64,000 nt of DNA from G963923955 sp963923955 (GTDB lineage: Bacteria > Pseudomonadota > Gammaproteobacteria > Eutrophobiales > Eutrophobiaceae), in assembly GCA_963923955.1 (NCBI GenBank), contig OZ000552.1, positions 2,542,001-2,606,000 on the forward strand, read 5' to 3'. Shown in pieces: positions 17,457 through 25,782 of the stretch (position 1 is the first letter of the stretch; every line of letters begins with the position of its first letter). The notes beneath the pieces were generated by a model. The model ran no database searches. It was not told where the DNA came from and saw nothing but the letters and a program-made list of their open reading frames with translations. The position numbers and the translations under genes were made by a program.

Positions 17457-18797
17457 TTAAGGAAGCCCTGAGTAAGCCGGAGGCATCTTGTTAATATTCT
17501 GGTTAATATCCCGGTTAATATCCTGCACCTCCCGTGCTGCGGCCAACAGGGCCAGGCGGGCGATGACGCCATAGGTATAAAAGCGATTGGGGTGTGCATC
17601 CGGGGCCTGTTGTTTATCGGGCGAGATACAACAATCATCAAAGGCCAGCCGTTCAAAGCGCATGCCCGGTGAGTTCAGGTTTTCATTTGCGCCGCGTTTA
17701 TTGTGCACCCGATAAAAACCGCCGACAACATTATGATCGATCATATAGACCACCGGTTCGGCCACCGTTGCCTCATTGCCCCAGGTCTCATGCGTATAGA
17801 CGCCTTCCTGGATAATGACCTTGCTGATCTTTTGCCCCTCTTTTGCGGTCGCCATGCGGGTGCGTTGTTTGCGGTTTAATTCAATGACCTCTGCCACGCT
17901 GTGCGCCGTCATCACGCCCATGCCGTAGGTGCCGGCATCGGCCTTGACCATGACAAAGGGCTGACAGCCGATATTGTATTCATCGTATTTTTGCCTGATC
18001 CTCTCCAACAAGGCGCTGACATTGCTTGACAGGCAGGACTCGCCCTCCCGCCTCATAAAATCGATCTCGCCGCAGTTTCGAGACATGGGATTGATCAGCC
18101 AGGGGTCCAGGCCGAGATGCGCGCCAAATTCCTGCGCCACTTGTTGATAAAAGCCGAAATGCACGGATTTTAGCCGGCTTGACCAGCCCAGTTGCAGCGG
18201 CGGGCTAATCAGCTGCCCGATGCCTTCGAGCAATTCCGGGCGGCCGGCGGAGAGATCGTTATTCAAGATAATCATATCCGGCACAAAATCATCCAGGACG
18301 AGCTGCTGGCCGTCTCTGCCTAGCGGTTCAAGCCGTAGCCTGCGCCCGCCGCCCAACTCAATGTCCAGCGGCCCTTTAAGATCAGAAACGAGAGAACCCA
18401 GCCGCACCGCAAACCCGGCCTTTTCTATCAATTCCTGCAACACCGCAAGATTCTCCAGATAAAACAGATTGCGGGTGTGGTTCTCCGGGATGATCAAGAT
18501 GCGATCGATCATTAGGCCGGTATGCTCCACGGCCTGCTGGATTGCCTGAATACAAAGCGAGGCAAAGGCGGGGTTGAGGTTATTAAAGCCGGCCGGGAAG
18601 AGATTGGTGTCCACCGGCGCGATCTTGTAGCCGGCATTGCGCAGATCAACGGAAGCATAAAACGGCGCCGGCGTCTTGCGCCATTCGCCGCGAAACCAGG
18701 ATTCGATCTCGGTCTGTCGCTTGAGGATTAGGCTCTCGACCTTATGCAAGGGGCCGCTTAGTGCTGTGGTCAGATGGGGAACAGGATGCGCGGCCAT
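17457..18797 (-). CDS. gshA: Glutamate--cysteine ligase, ferrooxidans-type GshA
   Basis: The first enzyme of glutathione synthesis. The 446-residue protein matches the GshA family first defined in acidithiobacilli rather than the E. coli type: SVDLRNAGYKIAPVDTNLFP near residues 49-68, FVMVKADAGTYGMGV (ATP-grasp-like) around 280-295, and the C-terminal YTYGVIARLALLAAAREV. It is followed by a short Asn/Ile-rich tail (DINRDINQNINK) in place of a folded extension. It is divergent from hspQ across about 190 bp. No gshB is in the window. Confidence 0.88.
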   Translation of the reverse strand: MAAHPVPHLTTALSGPLHKVESLILKRQTEIESWFRGEWRKTPAPFYASVDLRNAGYKIAPVDTNLFPAGFNNLNPAFASLCIQAIQQAVEHTGLMIDRILIIPENHTRNLFYLENLAVLQELIEKAGFAVRLGSLVSDLKGPLDIELGGGRRLRLEPLGRDGQQLVLDDFVPDMIILNNDLSAGRPELLEGIGQLISPPLQLGWSSRLKSVHFGFYQQVAQEFGAHLGLDPWLINPMSRNCGEIDFMRREGESCLSSNVSALLERIRQKYDEYNIGCQPFVMVKADAGTYGMGVMTAHSVAEVIELNRKQRTRMATAKEGQKISKVIIQEGVYTHETWGNEATVAEPVVYMIDHNVVGGFYRVHNKRGANENLNSPGMRFERLAFDDCCISPDKQQAPDAHPNRFYTYGVIARLALLAAAREVQDINRDINQNINKMPPAYSGLP

Positions 18798-18989
18798 ATT
18801 GATTTAAGTCTATGCTATAAGGATCGATGTCATTGTACTGGATTTTTGTGCAGTAGTGATTTTTTTATTTGCGGGCTTCTCTTAGGATCCTGCGCTGACG
18901 ATACTGTAATTCCATGCCCTTCCTGGTTTATGATAGGCGGGCTTCTTAGTTTTAGAGTAAGAAAAATTTTCCTTAAAATAAGCCTTTCC

Positions 18990-19307
18990 ATGAGCGCTCA
19001 ACTTGCTAAATTCAGCGTCGGCCAACTGATTAAACACCGGCTGTTTCACTATCGCGGCGTGATCTTTGATGTTGACCCGGATTTTCAGGGCACTGAGGAG
19101 TGGTATGAGCAGATGGCCCTATCGCGCCCACCCAAAGATCAGCCCTGGTATCGCATACTGGTGCACAATGCCATCCATGAGACCTATGTCGCCGAGCGCA
19201 ACCTGCTGGCCGATGACTCCGGCGAGGCCATTTCACACCCCTTGCTGGATAGTTATTTCAGCGCCCTGGAAGATGGGATATATCGAAAAATACAGGTCGG
19301 CAATTAG
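18990..19307 (+). CDS. hspQ: Heat-shock protein HspQ (YccV-like, hemimethylated-DNA-binding fold)
   Basis: A 105-residue protein with the YccV/HspQ pattern: AKFSVGQLIKHRLFHYRGVIFDVDP, WYRILVHNAIHETYVAERNL and LLDSYFSALEDGIY. HspQ affects stability of DnaA variants and is a Lon specificity factor in enteric bacteria. The frame is open upstream, but the ATG at 18990 (MSAQLAKFSVG) coincides with the start of family similarity and is chosen. It lies 3 bp upstream of the TerB-like gene on the same strand. Confidence 0.92.
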   Translation: MSAQLAKFSVGQLIKHRLFHYRGVIFDVDPDFQGTEEWYEQMALSRPPKDQPWYRILVHNAIHETYVAERNLLADDSGEAISHPLLDSYFSALEDGIYRKIQVGN

Positions 19308-19310
19308 CCC

Positions 19311-19763
19311 ATGTTCAAAAATCTAAGGGCGTTTTTCGAAGCAAATTTCCGGCCTGAAGACGCTGGCGAGCCTGCCGCCACAAGGCACAGCCTGGAACTT
19401 GCCGCCGCCGTGTTGATGATGGAAATCAGTCGGGCCGATTCTAGCATCGACGCTGAGGAGAAAAACATTATCCAGCAGGCCATGCAGGATGTCTTTCATC
19501 TGTCTGCGGAAGAAGCCCGCACCCTTGTCACACTGGCCGAGAACGAAGTTGATCACGCCGTTTCTTTGCATGACTTTACGCGCCTGCTAAACGAAAAACT
19601 CTCTGTGGATGAGAAAATCAGGATCGTTGAATTGCTCTGGCAGGTCGCGTGTGCCGATACGGTCATTGATAAGTATGAAGAATATTTTGTCCGCAAGATC
19701 GCCGACCTGTTGTATGTTTCCCATCAGGATTATATCAAGGCAAAACACAAGGCCGCGGCCTAA
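19311..19763 (+). CDS. TerB-family protein
   Basis: A 150-residue all-helical protein of the TerB/DjlA N-terminal family. Two related halves are visible: LAAAVLMMEISRADSSIDAEEKNIIQ split over about residues 30-55, and VELLWQVACADTVIDKYEEYFVRKIADLL near 103-131. The paired acidic motifs (ADSSIDAEE, ADTVIDKYE) are the metal-binding-like signature of the family. The function of stand-alone members is unclear, despite the historic link with tellurite resistance. It is probably cotranscribed with hspQ. Confidence 0.87.
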   Translation: MFKNLRAFFEANFRPEDAGEPAATRHSLELAAAVLMMEISRADSSIDAEEKNIIQQAMQDVFHLSAEEARTLVTLAENEVDHAVSLHDFTRLLNEKLSVDEKIRIVELLWQVACADTVIDKYEEYFVRKIADLLYVSHQDYIKAKHKAAA

Positions 19764-19899
19764 TGATGCCACAAGATGCAGTCGCAAAGGCTGAAAGCTG
19801 CCGGGATGGAGATAAAAATCCCGCCCGGACTGAATAGACAGGAAAGCAATGATGAGATAGACTTAAAATACACAAAGCCAAGACGGGAGAGTTAAGAAA

Positions 19900-21888
19900 A
19901 TGAAATTTACCATGAAATCTGGATTGCGCCGTGCCGCCCTGGTCGCGGCATGTCTGTTGCCGGTGGCGGGGGCGGCGGAGGAGTCGGGGTTTGACCGCCT
20001 GTTTGTAATTGGCGATAGCTTAAGCGATGGCGGTGCCTACAGCCAGGCAATCATCGCACAATCGCGCGGGGCCTTGCCCAACATCCGCTATCGCTTCACC
20101 ACCAATGCGCCGGATGGCTCGGCGCGCACCTGGGCCGAGGCGCTGGCTGCCGCGCTGGGCCTTACGCTGGATCCGAACATTATCAACGGCGTACCGGCGG
20201 CCGCGGGGACTCCGCTTGCCAACGATGTCAATGTGGGCGGCACGAACTTTGCGCAAGGCGGCGCGCGGGCTGTGATTCAACCCGGACGAGGGAACAATCC
20301 GGCCGGTGGCATCACAACAGTGCCGCTGCGCCAGCAGATCGATCGGCTGCTGGCGGCCAGTCCTGAATTAAACGCCAGCGATCTGGTGCTCATCTGGGGC
20401 GGGGCGAACGATCTCTTCGAGCAATCCACTGCGGTCAGCGCCGGGGCGACCACCACAGCCGCGGCCGCGGCGAATATGGCCGCTGCCGCGCAAGGCTTGG
20501 CCGCCGATGTGGCGCGGCTGGCGGCGGCTGGCGCTGAGACCATCATGGTGGTCACCGTGCCGGATATTGCCACCACGCCGCAGGGCCTGCAGGCTACTGC
20601 TGCGAATCCACTTGCTGGTGCCCTGCTCACCGGGCTGGGCAATGCCTTCAACAACACCTTAATCGGCGCGCTGCGGGGGCAGAACGCCCTGATCGTGAAC
20701 TCGCAAAGGGTGCTCTCCGCCGTCCAGGCCGACCCGGCGCGTTATGGCTTCAGCGCCGAGGATGCCGCCACCGTGCCGGCCTGTCAGGGCAGCGCCCTGA
20801 GTTGCCTCCAGGGCGTGAATGCGCGGCCGGATAGCGAGCAACGTATCTTTGCCGATGCTGTCCATCCAACCGCCGCCGCCCATGCCCTGTTTGGCCAGGC
20901 GTCCCTGGCCACCTTGCAGGCCGCGCCGCAGGTCCGCGCCCTGCCGGTAGCGACCATGACCGCCCTGCGCCAACAGTCGCTCATCCTGGAAGGCCGCTTA
21001 ACCCCTGCGGTGCTGTTCCGCCGGGATGACCAGGGCGGACAAAAAAGGCGTGCGGTGGGCGATGTCGATTACTTCCTCGGCATCGGGGGCGGCGGCTATG
21101 ACGTCAATGCCCACCAACTTGCGCCCAGCCTGGACAGCACGACCTATATGCTGCGGGCCGGTGCTGATGTGGTGGTCACCCCGAATGCCACCATCGGCCT
21201 CAGCCTGAGTCTTAATCATGACAAGGTGGACTTCGGGGCGCGCCGCGGCGGCTTCAACAGCCGCCTGTTCCTGGGGACGCTGTTCGGGCAGATGGCGCTG
21301 ACGGAGAACTTCTACTTCAACGCTGCCGTTGGCGGGGCGCCGATCGAAGTCTATAAGATCCAGCGCAGCTTCGAATTAGGTCCGGCCACCGAGCGCTACG
21401 AGGCCTCCAGCGACGGCCTGTATTTCTTTGGCCGCGCCGGCCTCGGCGCCATGCTGCCGGTGGGCGATGCGCTGCGGCTCAACCCGTATCTGCACTTCAC
21501 CCATGAGAAAGTTAGCATCAACGGCTTCACCGAATCGCTGGGCGCCGCCAGCCTGGTCTTTGGGAAGGTGAAATATGGTGCGCAACGGGTGACGGCAGGT
21601 GCCGCCGCAGTGTACTCGCCGGCGCCAGATTGGCAGTTCACCCTGCGCGGCCAACTGGAGCACGATTTGAAAGACGGGGATTTGGGCGTACCGCTCGGCT
21701 CGGATGCGAATACTCTGGCCACGCTGTCCGCGCCGCGCCCGGACCAGACCTGGGGCTACCTCAGCCTGACGGCCAGCTATGCGCTGGGATACGGCATGTC
21801 CCTCAACCTGGGCGGCTCAACGGAACTGGGCCTAGACGGCAGCCAGGGCTTTGTCGGCACCCTGTCGCTTAAGAGCGAACTCTACTAA
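19900..21888 (+). CDS. GDSL esterase/lipase autotransporter (EstA-like)
   Basis: A 662-residue surface esterase. It has a signal peptide (LVAACLLPVAGA), and SGNH/GDSL block I FVIGDSLSDGG with catalytic Ser40. The block with GGANDLF supplies the Asn, and DAVHPTAAAH carries the Asp and His. From about residue 385 an autotransporter beta-barrel ends with the typical C-terminal aromatic (SLKSELY). Pseudomonas EstA is the model. A GGGAGAG ribosome binding site precedes the ATG. The gene stands alone, with a clear terminator hairpin behind it. The substrate is unknown. Confidence 0.9.
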   Translation: MKFTMKSGLRRAALVAACLLPVAGAAEESGFDRLFVIGDSLSDGGAYSQAIIAQSRGALPNIRYRFTTNAPDGSARTWAEALAAALGLTLDPNIINGVPAAAGTPLANDVNVGGTNFAQGGARAVIQPGRGNNPAGGITTVPLRQQIDRLLAASPELNASDLVLIWGGANDLFEQSTAVSAGATTTAAAAANMAAAAQGLAADVARLAAAGAETIMVVTVPDIATTPQGLQATAANPLAGALLTGLGNAFNNTLIGALRGQNALIVNSQRVLSAVQADPARYGFSAEDAATVPACQGSALSCLQGVNARPDSEQRIFADAVHPTAAAHALFGQASLATLQAAPQVRALPVATMTALRQQSLILEGRLTPAVLFRRDDQGGQKRRAVGDVDYFLGIGGGGYDVNAHQLAPSLDSTTYMLRAGADVVVTPNATIGLSLSLNHDKVDFGARRGGFNSRLFLGTLFGQMALTENFYFNAAVGGAPIEVYKIQRSFELGPATERYEASSDGLYFFGRAGLGAMLPVGDALRLNPYLHFTHEKVSINGFTESLGAASLVFGKVKYGAQRVTAGAAAVYSPAPDWQFTLRGQLEHDLKDGDLGVPLGSDANTLATLSAPRPDQTWGYLSLTASYALGYGMSLNLGGSTELGLDGSQGFVGTLSLKSELY

Positions 21889-21909
21889 AGACTGCGCCGG
21901 ATTGATGAG

Positions 21910-21940
21910 GGCCCGGCGCTTTGGGTGCCGGGCCGACTTT
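21910..21940 (+). terminator. Intrinsic terminator after the autotransporter gene
   Basis: A perfect 8-bp GC-only stem GGCCCGGC/GCCGGGCC (21910-21917 with 21927-21934) with a 9-nt loop, followed by a short T run, 21 bp after the autotransporter stop codon. Confidence 0.75.
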
Positions 21941-22030
21941 TAGGTCTCATACCCAGTAACTTCATTCCTGGCTTGACCAGGAGTCCAGTCCCTAAAAAAG
22001 CGCCGCCAGTCGCCTCCTGCTTGTAGTTTC

Positions 22031-22078
22031 GTCATTCCCGCGAAAGCCTGTCCCCGTGGAAACGGGGACAGGAATCCA
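22031..22078. repeat. dRS3-like repeat with nested hairpin
   Basis: It begins GTCATTCCCGCG and ends GGAATCCA, the two ends of the repeat family found throughout the pilus locus. The centre forms a perfect 11-bp stem CCTGTCCCCGT/ACGGGGACAGG (22047-22057 with 22062-22072) around a GGAA loop. Confidence 0.75.
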
Positions 22079-22090
22079 CCCAACAAATCA

Positions 22091-22121
22091 TTGCGCAGCA
22101 ATCCCACTAACCTGCTATAAT
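22091..22121 (+). promoter_or_regulatory. Possible sigma-70 promoter for the DUF1640-like gene
   Basis: A perfect TATAAT at 22116-22121, 54 bp before the ATG at 22175. The nearest -35 candidate is TTGCGC at 22091-22096 with a long 19-bp spacer, so the -10 box is the stronger half of this call. Confidence 0.4.
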
Positions 22122-22174
22122 CACCCCAATACGCAAAGCCACTTTATAAGCTAGGATAAGAGCAGAAAACACCC

Positions 22175-22645
22175 ATGGCACATGCCACCTTTGACACCTT
22201 GCAATTCACCGAGACCTTAAAGGCCGCCGGTATTCCTGAGCATCAAGCCAGGGCAGAGGTACAGGCCATCAGCCTGGCCTTTAGCCAGGTTATAGAAAAG
22301 CAAGTGGCGACCAAGACCGACATCTCTGCCGTCAAGGAAGAACTCAAAGAAGACATCTCTGCCGTCAGGGAAGAACTCTATACCGTCAAGGAAGAACTCA
22401 AAGAAGACATCTCTGCCGTCAAGGAAGAACTTAAAGAAGACGTCCATGCAGTCAAGGAAGATATACACCGGCTTGATGGAAAAATTGATAGCCTCGACAC
22501 CGAGCTCATCGGAAAGATCGATGCGAATGATGCCAAGGTCAGCGGAAAAATCAACCTGCTATCCTGGATGGTGGGCATTAGTCTTATCATCTCTCTGGCG
22601 ATGCTGCCCATGGTGGTGAATATTTTATTACGACTGCCTGGCTAA
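22175..22645 (+). CDS. DUF1640-like coiled-coil membrane protein with 11-residue repeats
   Basis: A 156-residue relative of the protein at 8056. The N-terminal helical region ends with QVIEKQVATKTDI. A charged coiled coil built from tandem 11-residue units (DISAVKEELKE and variants, about residues 49-93) follows, then a KIDSLDTELIGKIDAN segment and a C-terminal membrane helix (ISLIISLAMLPMVVNILL). At DNA level the units are near-identical 33-mers, so stalk length could vary by recombination. Function is unknown. Confidence 0.8.
   Translation: MAHATFDTLQFTETLKAAGIPEHQARAEVQAISLAFSQVIEKQVATKTDISAVKEELKEDISAVREELYTVKEELKEDISAVKEELKEDVHAVKEDIHRLDGKIDSLDTELIGKIDANDAKVSGKINLLSWMVGISLIISLAMLPMVVNILLRLPG
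22321..22468 (+). repeat. 33-bp tandem repeats inside the coiled-coil gene
   Basis: Units start at 22321, 22354, 22408 and 22441. The second is followed by an extra 21-nt partial unit, so spacing is 33, 54 and 33. All steps are multiples of 3 and preserve the frame. Each full unit encodes a variant of DISAVKEELKE. Confidence 0.8.
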
Positions 22646-22717
22646 GCCCCACAACATGACCCACGGCATGGCAAAAAGCAAGTTGCTATCCCGTCTGCTG
22701 CTGTAGCGTGTCCGCTG

Positions 22718-24331
22718 ATGCCCACAAGAATCTTAGCAGCCCCTGCTCCTCTTTTTACAGGCACGGCGGTCTTGAACCGGCACCAACGAAAAACTAACGT
22801 CCCCACATCAGATCAAGTCCCCGTTCGGGCGGGGGCAGGAATCCAACCGTTTCCGTCATTCCCGCGAAGGCATGAATCTATGAAAGACCACGCTGGAAAC
22901 CTATGGATTCCCGTTTTCACGGGAATGACGGGCGGTTTAATTCGGCGCCGGCCTACAAGAACGTCTTTCACAGGAATAGCCCGCCCCGTTCCCTGGTCGG
23001 AGCCAGAGTCCGCCCCCCGCGTCCAGCACGGGGCAAGCTCTGGCCTGAATGGGGGGACTTGGCTTAATGCGGGGACGTCCCGTTTGTTTGTAAGTCCCTT
23101 GTCCCGTCTGCTGCGCCTATCTGTTCTGGGGCTAGTCCTTGCCATAGCGGCGGGCGGTTTTGTCGGTCAGGCGCAGGCTCAAGACCGGGTGCACTCTCAA
23201 ACCCAGAGGCTAGCCCCGGCTCAGAAGTTGATGCTGGCCCAAGCCCTGCCCCAGAATCAAACCCCAGCCGAGACACTGGCGCGGCCACAGTCTCTTGGCG
23301 AGACACCGGCCCAAAACCCAGCGCCGCCCCAGAACCCGTCTCCCTCCCAAAGCCAAACACCGCCCTGGCACCAAGCCCAAAACCAATCCCTCACCCTAGC
23401 GCAAGCCCAGGACCCGCCGCCGAACTGCTCCGGCGATGTTACTGGCATCAATTTGCGTAATGCGAGGGCTCTTTTCGGGCAACCAGAAATCAGAACATTC
23501 ATCAGGCTGCGCGTCTCATGCAATGGCGCATCGCAGCGGGTTGTCAGGCTTTGTCTTGGGATTGATGGCGGCTCCGGCGGTGCCATCGGTGTCGACAGAT
23601 CCCTAACGAGCGCCGCCGGAGGACGCCTGCTCCTCGAACTTGCTCGGATCAACCCCGCCCCTGCCAGCCTGATCGGCGTGCAAGAGAGAAAACTCTTTGT
23701 GCTGCCCCTGGGTGCAAGAGGCCGCGCCACCAGAGAATTCCGCATCCGTGCGACCATCCGCTCGGAGCAGCGCCCGCAGGCCGGCCGCTACAGCAGCCGC
23801 TTTGCTGCGGATATCGCCTATGACTATCTCAGAGATAGTAATTGTGTTCAGCCGCCGGCCGCTACCTTCCCGGTGCCCTTTCGTGTAAGGGCAACGATAC
23901 CCCACCTTTGCGCACTCGCCACCAGCCCACTGGATTTTGGCAGCACTGCCACGGCCATCACAACCGCTATCGATGCCACCGCCACCCTGTTCGTGCGATG
24001 TGCGGCCAATACCTCCTATCGCATCGGCTTAAGCGCCGGCGGCAGCGGCGATGAAAACAAGCGTCTGCTGAGCGGGCCCGGCGGGGCGCGCATCCCCTAC
24101 GCCCTGTACCAGGACGCCGGTCGCACGCAGAACTGGGGGAATATCAGGCTGGATGGCAGGGGCTTCGTCAACGTTGGCAGACAAAACTTAAGCGGTGCCG
24201 GCCCGTTCCAGTCCGCTGCCGGCGGCTTCCAGCGAGTCACGGTCTATGGCCGCATCCCGGCCCTCGGGCCGAACAACACCCCGCCGCCCGGCCGCTATAG
24301 CGACACCATCATCGTTACGTTGATCTATTAG
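22718..24331 (+). CDS. Csu-type pilus protein with two spore-coat-U (SCPU) domains, tip-adhesin-like
   Basis: The open frame is 537 codons, but the real start is uncertain. The first ~120 codons translate repeat DNA (SFPRRHES, WIPVFTGMTGG are products of the dRS3-like repeats). A good signal peptide (RLLRLSVLGLVLAIAAGGFVG, then QAQAQ) follows a TTG at 23084, which I favour as start; ATGs at 22718 and 22880 are alternatives. After a Gln/Pro-rich linker come two SCPU domains, about residues 236-370 and 390-537, the latter ending in the typical PPPGRYSDTIIVTLIY. Two-domain SCPU proteins such as CsuE form the pilus tip. It is the first gene of the pilus locus. Confidence 0.72.
   Translation: MPTRILAAPAPLFTGTAVLNRHQRKTNVPTSDQVPVRAGAGIQPFPSFPRRHESMKDHAGNLWIPVFTGMTGGLIRRRPTRTSFTGIARPVPWSEPESAPRVQHGASSGLNGGTWLNAGTSRLFVSPLSRLLRLSVLGLVLAIAAGGFVGQAQAQDRVHSQTQRLAPAQKLMLAQALPQNQTPAETLARPQSLGETPAQNPAPPQNPSPSQSQTPPWHQAQNQSLTLAQAQDPPPNCSGDVTGINLRNARALFGQPEIRTFIRLRVSCNGASQRVVRLCLGIDGGSGGAIGVDRSLTSAAGGRLLLELARINPAPASLIGVQERKLFVLPLGARGRATREFRIRATIRSEQRPQAGRYSSRFAADIAYDYLRDSNCVQPPAATFPVPFRVRATIPHLCALATSPLDFGSTATAITTAIDATATLFVRCAANTSYRIGLSAGGSGDENKRLLSGPGGARIPYALYQDAGRTQNWGNIRLDGRGFVNVGRQNLSGAGPFQSAAGGFQRVTVYGRIPALGPNNTPPPGRYSDTIIVTLIY
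22817..22929. repeat. Cluster of three dRS3-like repeat arms
   Basis: It contains GTCCCC...GGGGGCAGGAATCCA (22817-22845), a half unit GTCATTCCCGCGAAGG at 22855-22870, and a full palindromic unit ATTCCC-N8-GGGAAT within 22905-22929. It lies in the doubtful 5' part of the first SCPU gene. Confidence 0.75.
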
Positions 24332-24411
24332 GCATTTATCGTTATGATTTAATGCTTGATATGAGCTTAACTATGCGCTAGGCTTAATTCAAAGGCTCGC
24401 TTTTTGCTCGG

Positions 24412-24440
24412 TGGACGAGTGAGCGGCGTTCAACTATAAT
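24412..24440 (+). promoter_or_regulatory. Sigma-70-like promoter for the second SCPU gene
   Basis: TATAAT at 24435-24440 with TGGACG (4 of 6 matches to TTGACA) at 24412-24417, spaced 17 bp. A strong AAGGAG ribosome binding site follows just before the ATG at 24477. This suggests the pilus subunit genes have their own promoter behind the tip gene. Confidence 0.6.
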
Positions 24441-24476
24441 GTTACTTTTTACTTAAAAAACCAAAAGGAGAAAATC

Positions 24477-25013
24477 ATGCGTACCTACCCCTTGTTTGAA
24501 AGCGCCGCCCGATGCGGCAAATTCCTCGCCTGCTGCGCCCTGCTGCTGGCCAGCGGCCACGCCTCAGCGGCCACTGTTAGCGCAGACTTCGATGTTACCT
24601 TCGAAGTGCAAACCGTCTGCACCCTTGCCGCAGCCGCCCTGGTCTTCCCTGCTGCGAATGGAGCGATTACCGCAGATGTGAACGCGCAAACCAGCCTGAC
24701 CGTGAACTGCTCCAATGGCGTCCAATACACCATCGCCTTAAGTGGCGGTGGTAGCAATGACGTTACTAACCGCCAACTGACAGGGCAGGCAAGGGCCGCT
24801 GGCACGGACATCGGCTACACCCTGTACCGGGACGCTGCTCGTACGCTGAACTGGGGCGAGACCACCGGCACGGATACCCTAGCCGGCAACGGTATCGGCG
24901 CTGACCAGGGCGTTACGATCTATGGCAGCATCCCCGCGGCCCCCTTCGGCGTAGGCAACACTCCGCCAGCCGGCACCTATCAGGACACCATCACCGCTAC
25001 CATCACCTACTAA
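24477..25013 (+). CDS. SCPU-domain pilus subunit (CsuA/B-like)
   Basis: A 178-residue secreted subunit. The signal peptide (FLACCALLLASGHASA) is cleaved before a single SCPU domain starting SADFDVTFEVQTVCTL. The two Cys that form the subunit disulfide and the closing NTPPAGTYQDTITATITY are present. The strong ribosome binding site and its own promoter suggest high expression, as expected for a major shaft subunit. Its closest relative in the window is the next gene. Confidence 0.85.
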   Translation: MRTYPLFESAARCGKFLACCALLLASGHASAATVSADFDVTFEVQTVCTLAAAALVFPAANGAITADVNAQTSLTVNCSNGVQYTIALSGGGSNDVTNRQLTGQARAAGTDIGYTLYRDAARTLNWGETTGTDTLAGNGIGADQGVTIYGSIPAAPFGVGNTPPAGTYQDTITATITY

Positions 25014-25212
25014 GGCCATGTCCGCGCCCTGTCTTGTGCCAGCCTCTGAAAACCATGCCTCTTGGCCGACGCAAGTCCCGGTCGGCCAGCGGCCGGGGGG
25101 CGCCAGGACTGTTGCCGAGTGCCATGACGAAGAAGGCAGTGGCAAAGCGCGGGGCGGTAAGAAGGTGCCCACCTTAAGGTATCTGCTGGATTAGAGAGGA
25201 ATAACACGCCCC

Positions 25213-25770
25213 ATGTCTATTCATCTGACATCTATCCATGCAACCGGCCCATCCGCCGCCCGGCGCGCCAAGGCGGCCGCCCTCGCTTTTGTCCACGCCG
25301 CCATCCTGCTGGCGATGGGCGGCAACACCCTTGCTGCAAGCCGCTCAACCGACTTTGACGTTAGCTTCCGGGTCGCATTGTCCTGTACGGTGGACAACAC
25401 CACCTTGAACTTCGGTGCCGCCAACACGGCGCTTACCAGCCCTGTGGACGCTGGCGCCACCATCATCGTGCGCTGCGCCGATGGCGTGAATTACACCATC
25501 GGTCTGGACGGCGGCACCTCCGGCACTGTGAACAACCGCCTCTTGACGCGGCAAAACAGCACCGAGACCATCGGCTACACCCTGCACTGGAACGTTCGGC
25601 GCAATCGGGTCGCCGGGAACTCGGGCGCGAGACTTTTCTCCCGCCGCGCCACGGGCAATGACGACACCATCGAAGTGTTTGGCCGCATCCCCGCAGCCCC
25701 CTTCGGCGCAGGCAACACCCCGCCAGCCGGCACCTACACCGATCGCGTGAGGATCACCCTCACCTACTAG
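25213..25770 (+). CDS. SCPU-domain pilus subunit
   Basis: A 185-residue secreted subunit with signal peptide (LAFVHAAILLAMGGNTLAAS) and one SCPU domain: STDFDVSFRVALSCTVDNTTL at the start and NTPPAGTYTDRVRITLTY at the end. It carries the same DDTIEVFGRIPAAPFG... C-terminal pattern as the preceding gene, from which it probably arose by duplication. The 199-bp gap upstream holds no convincing gene. The chaperone gene begins 12 bp downstream, so the two are cotranscribed. Confidence 0.83.
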   Translation: MSIHLTSIHATGPSAARRAKAAALAFVHAAILLAMGGNTLAASRSTDFDVSFRVALSCTVDNTTLNFGAANTALTSPVDAGATIIVRCADGVNYTIGLDGGTSGTVNNRLLTRQNSTETIGYTLHWNVRRNRVAGNSGARLFSRRATGNDDTIEVFGRIPAAPFGAGNTPPAGTYTDRVRITLTY

Positions 25771-25782
25771 GCCTCCCATTCC

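Noticed and set aside
19802..19823. CGGGAT/ATCCCG stem after the TerB-like gene as a terminator
   Set aside because: Only 6 bp and no T run behind it; too weak to annotate.
22321..22468. Regular 33-bp repeats suggestive of a CRISPR array
   Set aside because: The units are directly adjacent without unique spacers and encode in-frame coiled-coil repeats.
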